A DNA stretch of 64,000 nucleotides from Orobanche coerulescens (lineage: Eukaryota; Streptophyta; Magnoliopsida; Lamiales; Orobanchaceae). Where the stretch lies: positions 106,482,501-106,546,500 of the forward strand of contig CM065815.1 in NCBI GenBank assembly GCA_033398695.1, in the 5' to 3' direction. A program made the position numbers and the translations under genes. The notes beneath the pieces are model-generated. The model was not told the DNA's origin and made no database searches. It saw only the letters and a list, made by a program, of their open reading frames with translations. Positions 1-11,340 of the stretch are shown in pieces. The stretch's first letter is position 1. Each line of letters begins with the position of its first letter.

Positions 1-88
1 CTTCTCATAATGGTCTACATAATAATAATAAGTACAATGCCCTCACTCTAACATCCCCTGAGTGGCATTCGAGGGCATACTCTTAACA
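1..88 (-). mobile_element. Ty1/copia-like LTR, 5' end fragment (minus orientation)
   Basis: Read on the minus strand from 88 downward, this starts TGTTAAGAGTATGCCC and closely matches the start of the plus-strand LTR at 126 (TGTTAGGAATATGCCC), including the shared block around CCACTCAGGGGATG and GGGCATTGTACTT. It is the first 88 bases of an LTR that continues out of the window to the left. Assignment to copia rests on general resemblance to plant copia LTRs with this TGTTRGRAATATGCCC start; no coding sequence is left to confirm it. Confidence 0.55.
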
Positions 89-104
89 ATCTCCCACTTC
101 CACT
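89..104 (-). other. Polypurine tract next to the copia-like LTR
   Basis: On the minus strand the bases just before the LTR start read GGAAGTGGGAGAT, a purine-rich run in the position expected for plus-strand DNA priming. This makes the fragment at 1-88 the 3' LTR of a minus-strand element of which only a few tens of internal bases (89-125) remain. Confidence 0.45.
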
Positions 105-125
105 CAATGCCACACACTATGGTAT

Positions 126-898
126 TGTTAGGAATATGCCCTCGAGTGCCACTCAGGGGATGAGAGAGAAGGGGCATTGTACTTGTAATTATGGAATTAT
201 CAATAAAAGGCAATATGATTCATTCACTATTTATTGTATTTCAAATGCATTCTTGATTTGATAAACATTGAAGTGAAGTCCATGTAAATAAAAGCTAACA
301 TTAAGATAGAAGTGCACTGGAAGTGTTTATGGCTTATTTACGTAAACCGTTCGTAAGTTGATAAACTTAATTGGGCATTAAGTTTTGAGTAAGACTTGTT
401 AACTAATGCTAGGGCGTGTGCATATATTGATAGCATAGTTATAAGTATATTGGTGGGACCAGTATACTCGAACACGACTCATACTTGATTCAGTCACACG
501 GTATTCACTCTTGGAGAGTTGATGACGAATCGAAAGGTTGTGATAGTATACGTGGACCTTTGACTTGAGGGTTCAGTAGGAGATGTGCCTGTGACGTTTA
601 GTTTGTCATTAGAGTAATTAGACTCATTTGCTTAATCGCTGAGTCAACCTCGAAGTGCAGTCTATACGGGCAGGTAGCAGTCTTTACTGTACGCCAAGAA
701 AGGATTCTATCTCCTGTTAGTGAGCAGGCGAATGTCCTATACGGTTAATAGCAAATAAGATCATAAGTCTTTGGCCAAAGCATTCTGATCTAGTCGTATT
801 AGATACACTAGTAATCAGTCAGTCTTGATTTGCATTAACACATGTATAGTGTCTAGTCATCAGTAGGGTTTGACTTTACCGTGACCCGAAGACTTGAC
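126..898 (+). mobile_element. Ty1/copia-like LTR, interrupted at its right end
   Basis: It begins TGTTAGGAATATGCCC and runs about 770 bases without a convincing reading frame. A poly(A)-like CAATAAAAGG lies near 203. It is broken at 898 by the start of the large minus-strand backbone (TGTAACATCCCC at 899). The five bases before the break, TTGAC, would be the target duplication, but its partner lies outside the window. Family assignment is tentative. Confidence 0.5.
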
Positions 899-1740
899 TG
901 TAACATCCCCAAAGCCATCCAGGAATATTACAGCGCCGTGGGCCCCGAGACGGAACCCACAAGGCTGAAAGAAAGATTTACAAACATTTCAGATACGCCT
1001 AAGCGGCGATGATGGTAATATCTTTAAAAATATACGAAGACTTTATAAATTCCATTTATCAAATATCGTCGAGAAACTCTCATTTGAATGTACAAGGCCA
1101 AACAGCCGAAATTCAATAATTTAGAAAATGATTTTCCAAAATAACTTAAGTTGCCAAAAACCAAACAGCCATTCAAAAATACTCACGCAGCGGAAAAGAC
1201 AAACAATTAGAAATACTCTAGCCGTAGAATACAACTAGTTAAAGTACTCGATCACACACACATGCCATAGCCAGTATCCTCCGGGAAGCTCATCTCTTCA
1301 CGACCGCTACAAGCTCGATATCCCAAGAAACTAAAAGAATGCCCACGATGGGGTCAACCATAATACTCAACAATGATAACGGTCACATCACATCAATAAT
1401 TACATATCAATGAGATACTAAGTAAGAATACTACCGATGTAGTCTTACCACCATAACTTTACCAAAATTCACAATTCGTATCCTTAACAACACATTAAGC
1501 TCATACCTAAATACCTGTACTGTAACTCAACAATACCCAAGGTTCTCAAAACATCATCATAACTCACTGTTACGAAATCTACTAGCTCTGTCCAACCCAA
1601 TCCATTGGGTGACATCATCACATCTCAACACGATAATCGATTATCCATCAAAATATAATTACCAAAGGAAATACGGAGCATAACTCAAGATACACAATAC
1701 CACGACAATGATGTCAGTCTAATCTTAGATCAGATCAATA
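899..1740 (-). mobile_element. Backbone element, LTR a (left part only)
   Basis: This is the 3'-terminal part (on the minus strand) of a long LTR. It begins TGTAACATCCCCAAAGCC and is nearly collinear with 1802-2645 and 42643-43293, which are other copies of the same LTR end. Homology stops at 1740, right after a stretch also found near 2645; the sequence then jumps to the primer-site region. About 3 kb of LTR and the adjoining interior have therefore been deleted. Confidence 0.8.
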
Positions 1741-1801
1741 ACACGACTCGACTCGACTCGACAGCCTAGGTTTTCACAACCTAAGCTCCGATACCATATC
1801 C
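1741..1801 (-). other. Backbone element, leader and primer-binding-site remnant
   Basis: On the minus strand this reads TGGTATCGGAGCTTAGG a few bases inside the LTR edge, like the 3' end of plant initiator-Met tRNA (TGGTATCAGAGC) with one mismatch. The same 60 bases flank LTR c at 42585-42642. It shows that the LTR on its right (1802) is the 5' LTR of a minus-strand unit. Confidence 0.75.
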
Positions 1802-3008
1802 TGCAACACTCTCAAAGCCATCCAGGAATATTACAGCGCCGTGGACCCCGAGACGGAACCCACAAGGCTGAAAGAAAGATTTACAAACATTTCAGATACG
1901 CCTAAGCGGCGATGATGGTAATATCTTTAAAAATATACGAAGACTTTATAAATTCCATTTATCAAATACCGCCGAGAAACTCTCATTTGAAAGTACAAGG
2001 CCAAACAGCCGAAACTCAATAATTTAGAAAACGATTATTCAAAATAACTTAAGTTGCCAAAAACTAAACGGCCATTCAAAAATACTCACACAGCGGAAAA
2101 GACAAACAATTAGAAATATTCAAGCAGCGGTATACAACAACTAGTTAAAGTACTCGATCACACACACATGCCATAGCTAGTATCCTCCGGGAAGCTCATC
2201 TCTTCACGACCGCTACAAGCTCGATATCCCAAGAACCTAAAAGAAAGACCACGACGGGGTCAGCCATAATACTCAACAATGATATCGGTCACATCACATC
2301 AATAATTACATACCAACGAGATACTAAGTAAGAATACTACCGATGTAGTCTTACCACCATAACTTTACCAAAATTCACAATTCGTATCCTTAACAACACA
2401 TTAAGCTCATACCTAAACACTTGTACTCTATCTCAACAATACCTAAGGTTCTCAAAACATCATCATAACTCACTGTTACGAAATCTACTAACTCTGTCCA
2501 ACCCAATCCATTGGGTGACATCATCACATCTCAACACGATAATCGATTATCCATCAAAATATAATTACGAAAGGAAATACGGAACATACCTCAAGATACA
2601 TAATACCACGACAATCATGTCAGTCTAATCCGAGATCAGATCAATACATCATACGGACATGGTCCTAACACAAGACCTACAAATGCATACTCATATGACA
2701 ACGTCAATATGCTCACAACAATAACAACAATGCATACTCAGTGGAAATCCGATGATCCAGCGCACACATCATAGATCCCAAGATGATCCTACTAGATCAA
2801 CACGAGGTGGATAACCAACAATATACATATGCACAACAACAACACATGGTAAAACTAACGATGTAAATCCACATGATTCCATCAACACAACACAGGGTAA
2901 TCCAACGATCCAGCGCCCTCAGCATAGATCCCAAGATGATCCCTTCGGGCCAACACGAGGTGAAAAACCCATCCAATGATCCAGCACCCTCAGCATAAAT
3001 CCCAGGAT

Positions 3009-5144
3009 TGTAACACCCCGATATATTCGGAATAATTACAGCGCCGTAAATCCTTTATATAAGAGTTTACAAGGCTAATTTGAGAAATACTGAAAATAAT
3101 GCCAAAGTACCATTAAGGTTATAATTTAAAACCAGTTCAACAATTCAAATGAGTCCATTATTACAAGCATTCCAAACACCAACAAAATACGCGTACTCGA
3201 GTACTGAAAGATAACTAGAAAACAAGACAACATCAATCTACATCACTGAGCCACTTCATCGTCATGTCGGTACTGTGATTGTTTCCCCGCTCCTCGGCTA
3301 CCTGAACATCAAAACAAATGTCCACCCCCGAAGGGGTTAGCAAACGATGCTAGTACAAGTATCATAATACATAAATTGGAAATGCAACAACAATGCATCA
3401 AAAATTACATAAAACGGACTTCCGCCACCGGAATACAACTATGCGAATCCACGTGAATCCATCAACATAACAAAGGGTAATCCAACGATCAAGCGCCCTC
3501 ACTATAGATCCCCATGATGATCCCGTCGGACCAACGCATGGTGGAAAACCCGTCCAACGATCCAGCGCCCTCAGCATAGATCCCCATGATGATCCCGTCG
3601 GACCAACGCATGGTGGACATCCGATCCAGCGCCCTCAGCATAGATCACTCGATCCCTTCGGATCATCACAACATACACAAACACAACTATGTATACACAT
3701 ATGCAAAATCGATATGTCCATCAACATGAACATAAAATCAATCAATAACGATATTATGACAATTCAACTGGAATGACCTCATGTTCAACAACATGAATAA
3801 CAATATGTATGATCAAAATACTCAATATTAAACCAATATTCAAAAATACGATACTTGCCTTAGAAATGGCGACAAGGATTTCTACTACGAAAAAAATCTT
3901 CAACCAGCTCGAAGAACTCTCACTCGATCAATCCACAAAAACTCGAACCTTCAGCGAACAATAACATCGGTATAACTAACGGTTCCGGATAATCGTTCTA
4001 AACATCATATGAACATCAAAAAGGGCGTGTTTTACCCAATCATACAAACATACTAATATGCCCCATACCATTTCGGTTGAATCAACATTATGCTACTAAT
4101 CGAACAAAAGCTCATAGTATTCCATCTAAGATCAAATGTATCCTTCGGTTAGATTCTTCAATTATACCACATGATAATTCTTCTTACAAGGATTCTAATC
4201 ATACTCTTCATTAATCCAAAGCAACAAGATATCGGAAATACCCCGACGAGCATCATAAGAACTTAATACTAGGTTCAACTTGATTATCATCTTTTTCTTC
4301 TTCGAGGAAATAACCCTAAGTTCAATCCATTAAATTTCCCCATACGCATTATTTCATCATATAATACGTAAGAACTTGATAATCTCAATAAACTTGCCAT
4401 AATCAGGTTCATAGTCTCAGGATATTACGTTTAAGAGCCCAAACACTACAAGGTTCGATTAATATTCTAAACAACGAAGGAGAACCGAAACATAACCGAA
4501 ATTATTCTTCTAACAACATGATGTTCGACTCCTCAAGACAATAACTAAATTGGTAAACTCAAAACAGGTCCAAAACATCACCAAAACACGAAACCTAGTT
4601 GGTGAAGGATCACATACCTCAATATAGTGAAGAACAACAAAAGACTTGAAGAAACTCAACACCCGAAGCTTGAACACCAATCCACAAGGGTCTATGATCT
4701 TCAAAATCGAGCTAGGATGATGATATGAGGGGTATATGGTGTTGGACAATCTCCAGAACACGAAAATCGGCCAAGGTGAGGGTGAGAAATGAAATGGGGG
4801 TTGAGGTCTATAAAGAGAAATCTAACCCTTTACGTACGATAAACACAATACATTACGTACATAACAACTTTAGCATACACTATGCTCGAATATTAGCGTA
4901 TGTTAACGTCTGGCCAGAGCTCACTGACCTGTTTCTGGCATTGGCTTACGTACGTTAGCGTACAGGTTTTACGTACGTAATCGCTAGGACCTTAGCGTAC
5001 GTTAAAAATCCCACTTAGCGTACGTTAAGTCCGTTGACTTGCTTAGCTGGAAAACCATCCAGGTTCACGCGGAGCCTCTCACGAATCTACACTGGCCCCC
5101 ACATGCCGACCTTTGTCGGATCTCGAGTTGACTGAGCTTACGTA
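3009..5144 (-). repeat. Element D 3' LTR, truncated
   Basis: It starts TGTAACACCCCGATATATT and stays collinear with the right LTR until about 5144, where it joins the coding sequence of pol at a shared TACGTA. The right copy continues about 220 bp further. The segment 3480-3670 holds tandem copies of a block beginning GATCCAGCGCCCTCAGC. The segment 4830-5030 holds the palindrome array (TAACGTACGTTA-type). Confidence 0.85.
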
Positions 5145-7020
5145 TCAAAACATCATCATCGGGGATGCAAAAACGACTCTGAAATCTCAGAACTCCATAA
5201 TCTTGTATCACGAATCCTGGGGCCGTCCCTTTGTTTACTTCGTCACATAATCGAAGAATCAGAGAATCATCCAACTGTTTAGATTTGATTTCTTCGGCCA
5301 ACGACGAAGTTAGTTCCATCACACACAGTTTCCCGTGGATTCTTTGTGACCATAATTCGATTCCTTCACGAATCAGTTCTCGTTGAATACTGATTTGGGA
5401 CGTAAGCGCTCCCAACACTCGAAGAGAAACAGGTTTGCAGCTTAGTGCATCGGCTACCACGTTCGCTTTGCCTGGATGATAGAGGATTTCCAGGTCGTAA
5501 TCCTTGATCAATTCCAGCCACCTTCTCTGCCTCATGTTTAATTTCTTCTGACTGAAAATATACTTGAGGCTCTTATGAATCTGTGAAGATCTGACAATGA
5601 GTGCCATATAAATAATGTCGCCAAATCTTCAAGGCAAAGGCTACAGCTGCTAACTCCAAATCATGAGTCGGGTAATTTACTTCGTATGGTTTCAACTGTC
5701 GAGAGTCATAGGCAATCACCCTATCCTTTTGCATCAACATGCATCCCAGACCCTGATTTGAAGAATCGCTGCATACCATGAATCCATCAGTTACATCTGG
5801 TAATGCTAGTATAGGTGCTGTCGTCAATCTTCTCTTAAGTTCATCAAAACTAGCCTGGCATTTCTCATTCCACACGAATTTCTGAGTCTTATGCAACAGC
5901 TGAGTAAGCGTACGAGCAATTTTGGAAAATCCTTCTACAAAACGGCGATAATATCCAGCAACTCCTAAGAAACTTCGGACTTCTTTCACGTTATTAGGAG
6001 ATTCCCATTCCAAGATTGCTTCAACTTTCTTCGGGTCTACCTGAAATCCGTCAGCTGATATCACATGCCCAAGGAAAGTTACTTCCTTAAGCCAGAACTC
6101 GCATTTAGAAAGTTTCGCATAGAGTTGTTCACCTCAAAGTACTCAAAACGATACGCAAATGCTCTGCATGCTCCTCCAGGTCTTTCAAATAGATCAAGAT
6201 GTCGTCAATGAAAACGACCACGAATTTATCCAAGTATTCTAAGAATACCCAATTCATCAATTGTATAAATATCGCAGGAGCATTGGTAAGTCCGAATGGC
6301 ATCACCACAAACTCATAGTGCCCGTACCGGGATCTGAAAGTAGATTTTGGTTTATCCGATTCCTTAATTCTCAACTGATGGTATCCTCATCTCAAGTCGA
6401 TCTTCAAGAATACCCTTGCCCCCTGCAGTTGGTCAAACAAGTCATCGATCTGAGGTATTGGATACTTGTTCTTGATCGTCACCTTGTTTAGCTCTCTATA
6501 GTCGATACACAATCGGAGGGATCCATCTTTCTTCCGGACAAAGAGAACGGGTGCTCTCCAAGGAGAAACGCTAGGTTGGATGTAACCCTTCTGCAATAAT
6601 TCCTCAAGCTGCTTCTTTAGTTCATACATCTCGGTTGGCGCCATACGGTATGGTGCTCTGGAAATAGGTGCGGCTCCAGGATCTAGTTCGATATTAAACT
6701 CTACTTCTCTCTGTGGAGGTAACCCAGGTATTTCGTCAGGGAATACGTCTGAGAATTCATTTACCACTGGAATAGATGCGAGCTCTACTCCTTCTTCTTT
6801 CTTCATGGCATAACACCATAATCCGTAACAACCCTGCTTTAGCAATTTCACTGCTTTCATGGCTTTGATCAATTTTCCTGAGCTTCCTGGTCTCCATACT
6901 TTGAATAAATGTTCAGATCCGTCATCAGCAATGATAGAAATAACTCTCTTTCGGTAATTCAAAATATCCCCATAACGATTGAGACAATCGTCTACAAGAA
7001 TTAAATCATCACCATGGATG
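5145..7020 (-). pseudogene. Element D pol: reverse transcriptase and RNase H remnant
   Basis: Read on the minus strand, the order is end of protease, reverse transcriptase, RNase H, then a linker that normally leads to integrase. Pieces are 6387-6962 ([30 protein letters not shown]), 6129-6374 ([19 protein letters not shown] with the catalytic Asp pair present), 5573-6064 ([10 protein letters not shown], start of RNase [18 protein letters not shown]) and 5145-5607 ([22 protein letters not shown]). Frame breaks separate the pieces and a stop follows KIDLR at 6387. No HHCC finger or DDE integrase core follows: at 5145 the frame runs into LTR sequence. It cannot make a working polymerase. Confidence 0.9.
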
Positions 7021-7025
7021 TCAAC

Positions 7026-8070
7026 TGTTGTGTCAAGAATTATACTCCTCGATCGGCGATCGCCTCAGAGACCGGGCGACCGTGCATTAGACGAGCAACC
7101 AAGGCAGAATTGCCGACCAGAGATCAGGCGACCTAGCCGTAGCCGAGCAGCCAAGACAGATCGGCCGCCCGAAGGTCCCAGGACAAGTCCCGGTGCCAAG
7201 CGATCGACATCTAAGATGATCGTCTCTCGGTACTTGGCGATCGACTCGTGGTGGCCGACTAGCAGACGATCATCTCTCGGTACTTGCCGATGCCGACCTC
7301 TGGTGACCGACCAGTGACGACCGCCTCATGCCGCTCGAAGCCGATGGTCATCCAGTCGGCAAAGGCCGAAGCCCAGGACAGAACCCACGTTCAGTGCCGA
7401 GACAAGATCCGCATTTCACGGATTATTGACCACAGCCTGTCAGCATCTTTCCACCAGACGACAGGCCCGCCGAAAGGTGTTAGTAGGACCGCCCGTGACA
7501 GCAACTCCGGACGCGTGCTGGCTCCTCATTGGACCGCACAGCTGGCTGCCGGCAGCAGCCTTGGACTTTAGGCAAACAGCCCATGTGACTTAAATACGAT
7601 CGCCCCATTATTATATTGGACGAAAGTCGATCGCCCGCCAGGAAACAAGGCATCTCAGCCCCTATAAATAGAAGGCTCCCTGCACTCGTCCAACTCTCGA
7701 CTTCTTGACAAGCAATACTCACAACTTGGCTTCCTCAACTATCGGCAACAGCTATCTCTCGGTTCCTTCTTCTCTCTCAGCATCTCCTACACGGAAGACG
7801 ATCGGCAGAGAGCAAGAACACCAAGGCTTCGCTCAAGAGTTAGATAAATAGGATCTTTTACACTCATTGTATTTAGATTCTTACATTAATACTTGTATCC
7901 ACGAATATTCGTATTAATAACATCTCGCGAGAGCATTCAAGCCTGGGCCTAACAAACCCGGCAAATCTTGTGTTATCCACACCCCCACGGAAAGTGCTCC
8001 CGCAACTTTGTTTGTTGTCCATCCATTCTAGCAGTATTTCATCTTCGGATAAATATTTCGGGCAACAACA
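7026..8070 (+). repeat. Element A 5' LTR
   Basis: It runs from TGTTGTGTCAAGAATT to TTTCGGGCAACAACA, 1045 bp. TATAAATA at 7663-7670 is the likely promoter. The LTR holds several CGATCG palindromes (for example near 7051, 7060, 7199, 7241 and 7627). Reading frames inside it are chance frames repeated in the other LTR. Confidence 0.92.
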
Positions 8071-8071
8071 A

Positions 8072-8089
8072 TTGGCGCTAGAAGAAGGG
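8072..8089 (+). other. Element A primer-binding site (tRNA-Asn type)
   Basis: TTGGCGCTAGAAGAAGGG follows the LTR. TGGCGCTAGAAG is complementary to the acceptor end of plant tRNA-Asn(GUU) as I recall it; later bases carry one mismatch compared with element B. Confidence 0.65.
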
Positions 8090-8196
8090 CATCTAACCCT
8101 CAATTTTATTCCTACCGTCTCGAAGAACACTCACTGTTCTCCGGGGCATATACCTGAAGAAACACTCACTGTTCTTCAGAGAAAGCTTTCAGAATC

Positions 8197-9421
8197 ATGA
8201 CTTCTCCCTCCTCGTCGAAGAAAGCCGCTAGCCAGACCGCCAGACGCCTCGTTCCATCGCAGTTCAAACCACAGCCGATGGCGGAGGGTAGCCGCCGCGG
8301 TCCGAGACGCTCGATCCCCCCCCGGAGGGATGGCCCAAGTCTCTCGCTCGATCAGTTCCAAACTGCGGGACAGATCGAGGAGGCCATGGCCATCCTACAG
8401 GAGTGACGGAGTGCTCTCGACGCGCCTCCCGCTATCACCCCCTCGGCCATCCGCCGGATGACCAAACGGAAGTACAAGGCGTTGCTGACCGAGCGATCGC
8501 CAGGAGGCTCCCGTTCGCAGGGAGAGGCGCTCGCCAGCCGGGGCTGTTTTCGATCGCCTCGGCAGCGACCCATCTTGGCGACCGGGACAGTCCGACCCCA
8601 GCCACGAGACGACGGAGCTCGAGTCCGTCACCAGGAGTTCGGCGTATCCGACTCCCAGAAGGCCGACCAGCCATCTGGCTCCTCCTCACCAAATAGCCGA
8701 GATCGGCAACAGCAGAGTCAGGAGATCGGTACACGATCGTCTTGGCTCCCGCTCCAAAAGCCGATCCACGAGCGACCATGCTACAGCAATGGCCGCGATG
8801 CAACGCCAACTTGATGACATGAAGGCGCTCATGGAATCCGGGGCAGGCTCCAAGAATAAGATCGTCGGGCCGAGCGAGCCGCTCGCGGTCCACATCGAGC
8901 TCGCCCCCGTGCAGCACAAGATCGGTCCTCCTCAAACACCTATGTACGAGGGGAGATCAGACCCCGAAACACACCTGAGCAAGTTCAACATCTACATGAC
9001 CGGGTGTGGGGCATCTGACGCGACCAGGTGCCGAATGTTCCCTCTGACACTGGACGACCTTGCCCACAGGTGGTACGCCTCATTACCGCCTCGGTCCATC
9101 GGCTCCTTTAACCAACTGGCGAACGACTTCACAGCGTACTTCGCCACCAGGGTCGCTCGGCCAGAAGGTCCCCATCGCATGATGCGAATCAAACAAGGGG
9201 AAGAAGAGTCCGACTCGGACTACATCGACCGGGTAGACGAGATCATCCTCAACGGCAAACCCATAAGCGATGAGATCGCCCTCTACGCAGTCCTAGGAGG
9301 ATTCCATGGTCTTTCGCCTATGTTCAGGCATCTTACGAAAGACCAACCCTCGACCTACGCAATCTTCCGAGCTAAGGCCGCAGACTTTCTGGCCAGGCAA
9401 AGGTTTCTTCTTAGCCTATGA
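8197..9421 (+). pseudogene. Element A gag, broken
   Basis: It starts at the Met at 8197 (MTSPSSSKKAAS), matching the gag starts of B and C. A TGA at 8404-8406 stands where relatives have Arg (CGA), and a one-base frame shift follows before 8789. From 8789 the gag core is open: YEGRSDPETHLSKF, MTGCGASDATRCRMFPLTL, DYIDRVDEIIL, MFRHLTKDQPSTYAIFRAK. It stops at 9421, before the zinc knuckle that B and C retain. The CGA-to-TGA change fits deamination of methylated CpG. It is not expected to give a functional particle protein. Confidence 0.88.
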
Positions 9422-10281
9422 GCAGCGCGATCGGTGCCGGAGCGACGATCTCCAGCCCGATCGCCGGTATCAACCTATGAATAACGCGATCGACAGCCGA
9501 ACGACGATCACCAATCTTCCAGCCCGATCGCCATTATCAAGCAACATCACCAAAACCGGAGAACTCATTCGCCATCTACAGTTCACCATCTAACATGATG
9601 GACTAAGGCACGAGATCGCCTCCACCGCACTACGTACAGCTATGGTCTTGGTAGTCGATGGAACCGGCTGCTTCGGCCATGCAAGGTCCCTTTGGGCCAA
9701 GATCGCCCGCCCTTCGTTTAATTACGAGGCCGGCGTAGTCTGAGGGCCCTCCAAAACTAATCAGTGGACACGATCGCCCGCCCTCAAAGGTTCATCATTT
9801 AACATGGTGAACCCGGAAAATGCGACGCGTCACTACCCCCATCTCAACGTACACCGTCGAGGTTCGCCATCTTCATGGCGGGCCGAGGTGGAAGCAGAGC
9901 TAACAAGCCGCGGAAGTGGAGTTGATTAATCCGACGACGCCCCACGCAAGGACTCCTCTAGACCAAGACCGCACACCCTTCGTTGAAATACGAGGCGAGG
10001 CGTAGCCTAACAGAGGACCCTCATAATAAAATGAGTCACGAGACAGTCAATGTCGTTCGTGCACAAGACACGGTCATGGAGTCGGTCCATCGAACTCCGC
10101 GACTGTACACGATTCCTCAAACGATGAAACCATCAAGTTTCTAAGGGGGATCGGCCAATGTTGTTTTTTGCAGGTACAAGACCGAAAGATAGCTAGCCAA
10201 TCGACCGGATCGCCCTTCCTCATCCTATACGATCGCCAGCAAGAACCAACTCGCCCCATGTCTTCAACATCGGAGCAAGCT
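9422..10281 (+). other. Element A non-coding 3' region with imperfect repeats
   Basis: There is no gene here. After a short gag-derived tail (ending near 9593) it contains the repeat family also found at 25200-25800 in B and, inverted, at 36780-37320 in C: blocks with GATCGCCCGCCCTTCG, ACGAGGCCGGCGTAG and GGACCCTC(C/A). Two such blocks are visible, near 9700 and near 9970. The function is unknown. Confidence 0.75.
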
Positions 10282-10291
10282 GGGGGGCAAT
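10282..10291 (+). other. Element A polypurine tract
   Basis: GGGGGGCAAT sits immediately before the 3' LTR, identical to the tract before the 3' LTR of B and (inverted) C. It primes plus-strand DNA synthesis in this class of element. Confidence 0.8.
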
Positions 10292-11335
10292 TGTTGTGTC
10301 GAGAATTATACTCCGCGACCGGCGATCGCCTCAGAGACCGGGCGACCGTGCATTAGCCGAGCAACCAAGGCAGAACTGCCGACCAGAGACCAGACGACCT
10401 AGCCGTAGCCGAGCAGCCAAGACAGATCGGCCGGCCGAAGGTCCCAGGACAAGTCCCGGTGCCGAGCGATCGACATCTAAGACGTTCGTCTCTTGATACT
10501 TGGCGATCGACTCCTGGTGGTCGACTAGCAGACGATCATCTCTCGGTACTTGCCGATGCCGACCTCTGGTGACCGACCGGTGACGACCACCTCATGCCGC
10601 TCGAAGCCGATGGTCATCCAGTCGGCCAAGGCCGAAGCCCAGGACAGAACCCACGTGCAGTGCCGAGAAAAGATCCGCATTTCACGGATCATTGACCACA
10701 GCCTGTCAGCGTCTTTCCACCGGTAAGCAGGCCCGCGAAAAGGTGTCGAGGGACCGCCGTGACATCAACTCCGAACGCGTCTTTGGCTCCTCATTGGACC
10801 GCCTGCAGTGTTGCCAGCGATAGCCTTGGACTTTAGGCAAACAGCCCATGTGACTTAAAGACGATCGCCCCATTATTATATTGGACGAAAGGCGATCGCC
10901 CGCCAGGAAACAAGGCATCTCAGCCCCTATAAATAGAAGGCTCCCTGCACTCGTCCAACTCTCGACTTCTTGACAAGCAATACTCACAACTTGGCTTTCT
11001 CAACTCTTGGCAACAGCTATCTCTCGGTTCCTTCTTCTCTCTCAGCATCTCCTACACGAAAGACGATCGGCAGAGAGCAAGAACACCAAGGCTTCGCTCA
11101 AGAGTTAGATAAATAGGATCTTTTACACTCATTGTATTTAGATTCTTACATTAATTCTTGTATCCATGAATATTTGTATTAATAACATCTCGCGAGAGAA
11201 TTCAAGCCCGGGCCTAACAAACCCGGCAAATCTTGTGTTATCCACACCCTCACGGAAAGTGCTCCCGCAACCTTGTTTGTTGTCCGTCCATTCCAGCAGT
11301 ATTTCATCTTCGGATAAATATTTCGGGCAACAACA
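10292..11335 (+). repeat. Element A 3' LTR
   Basis: This 1044 bp LTR is nearly identical to 7026-8070 outside a patch near 10730-10830 (matching 7440-7570), where small differences cluster. TATAAATA lies at 10928-10935. It ends CAACA, followed by the TCAAC target duplication. Confidence 0.92.
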
Positions 11336-11340
11336 TCAAC

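Larger units (their letters stand above)
7026..11335 (+). mobile_element. Element A: Tat-type gag-only retrotransposon
   Basis: This is a 4.3 kb element bounded by LTRs 7026-8070 and 10292-11335, with a perfect 5 bp target duplication TCAAC (7021-7025 and 11336-11340). It lies in the protease/pol region of D. It carries a tRNA-Asn-type primer site, a broken gag, a non-coding 3' region and a polypurine tract. It has no pol and no antisense gene. Its gag, primer site and 3' region match elements B and C, so it is a non-autonomous Tat relative needing enzymes from elsewhere. Confidence 0.92.

Noticed and set aside
4510..4761. An 83-codon minus-strand frame, repeated at 16517-16768
   Set aside because: It is kept only because both positions are copies of D's LTR; no domain and no coding signature.
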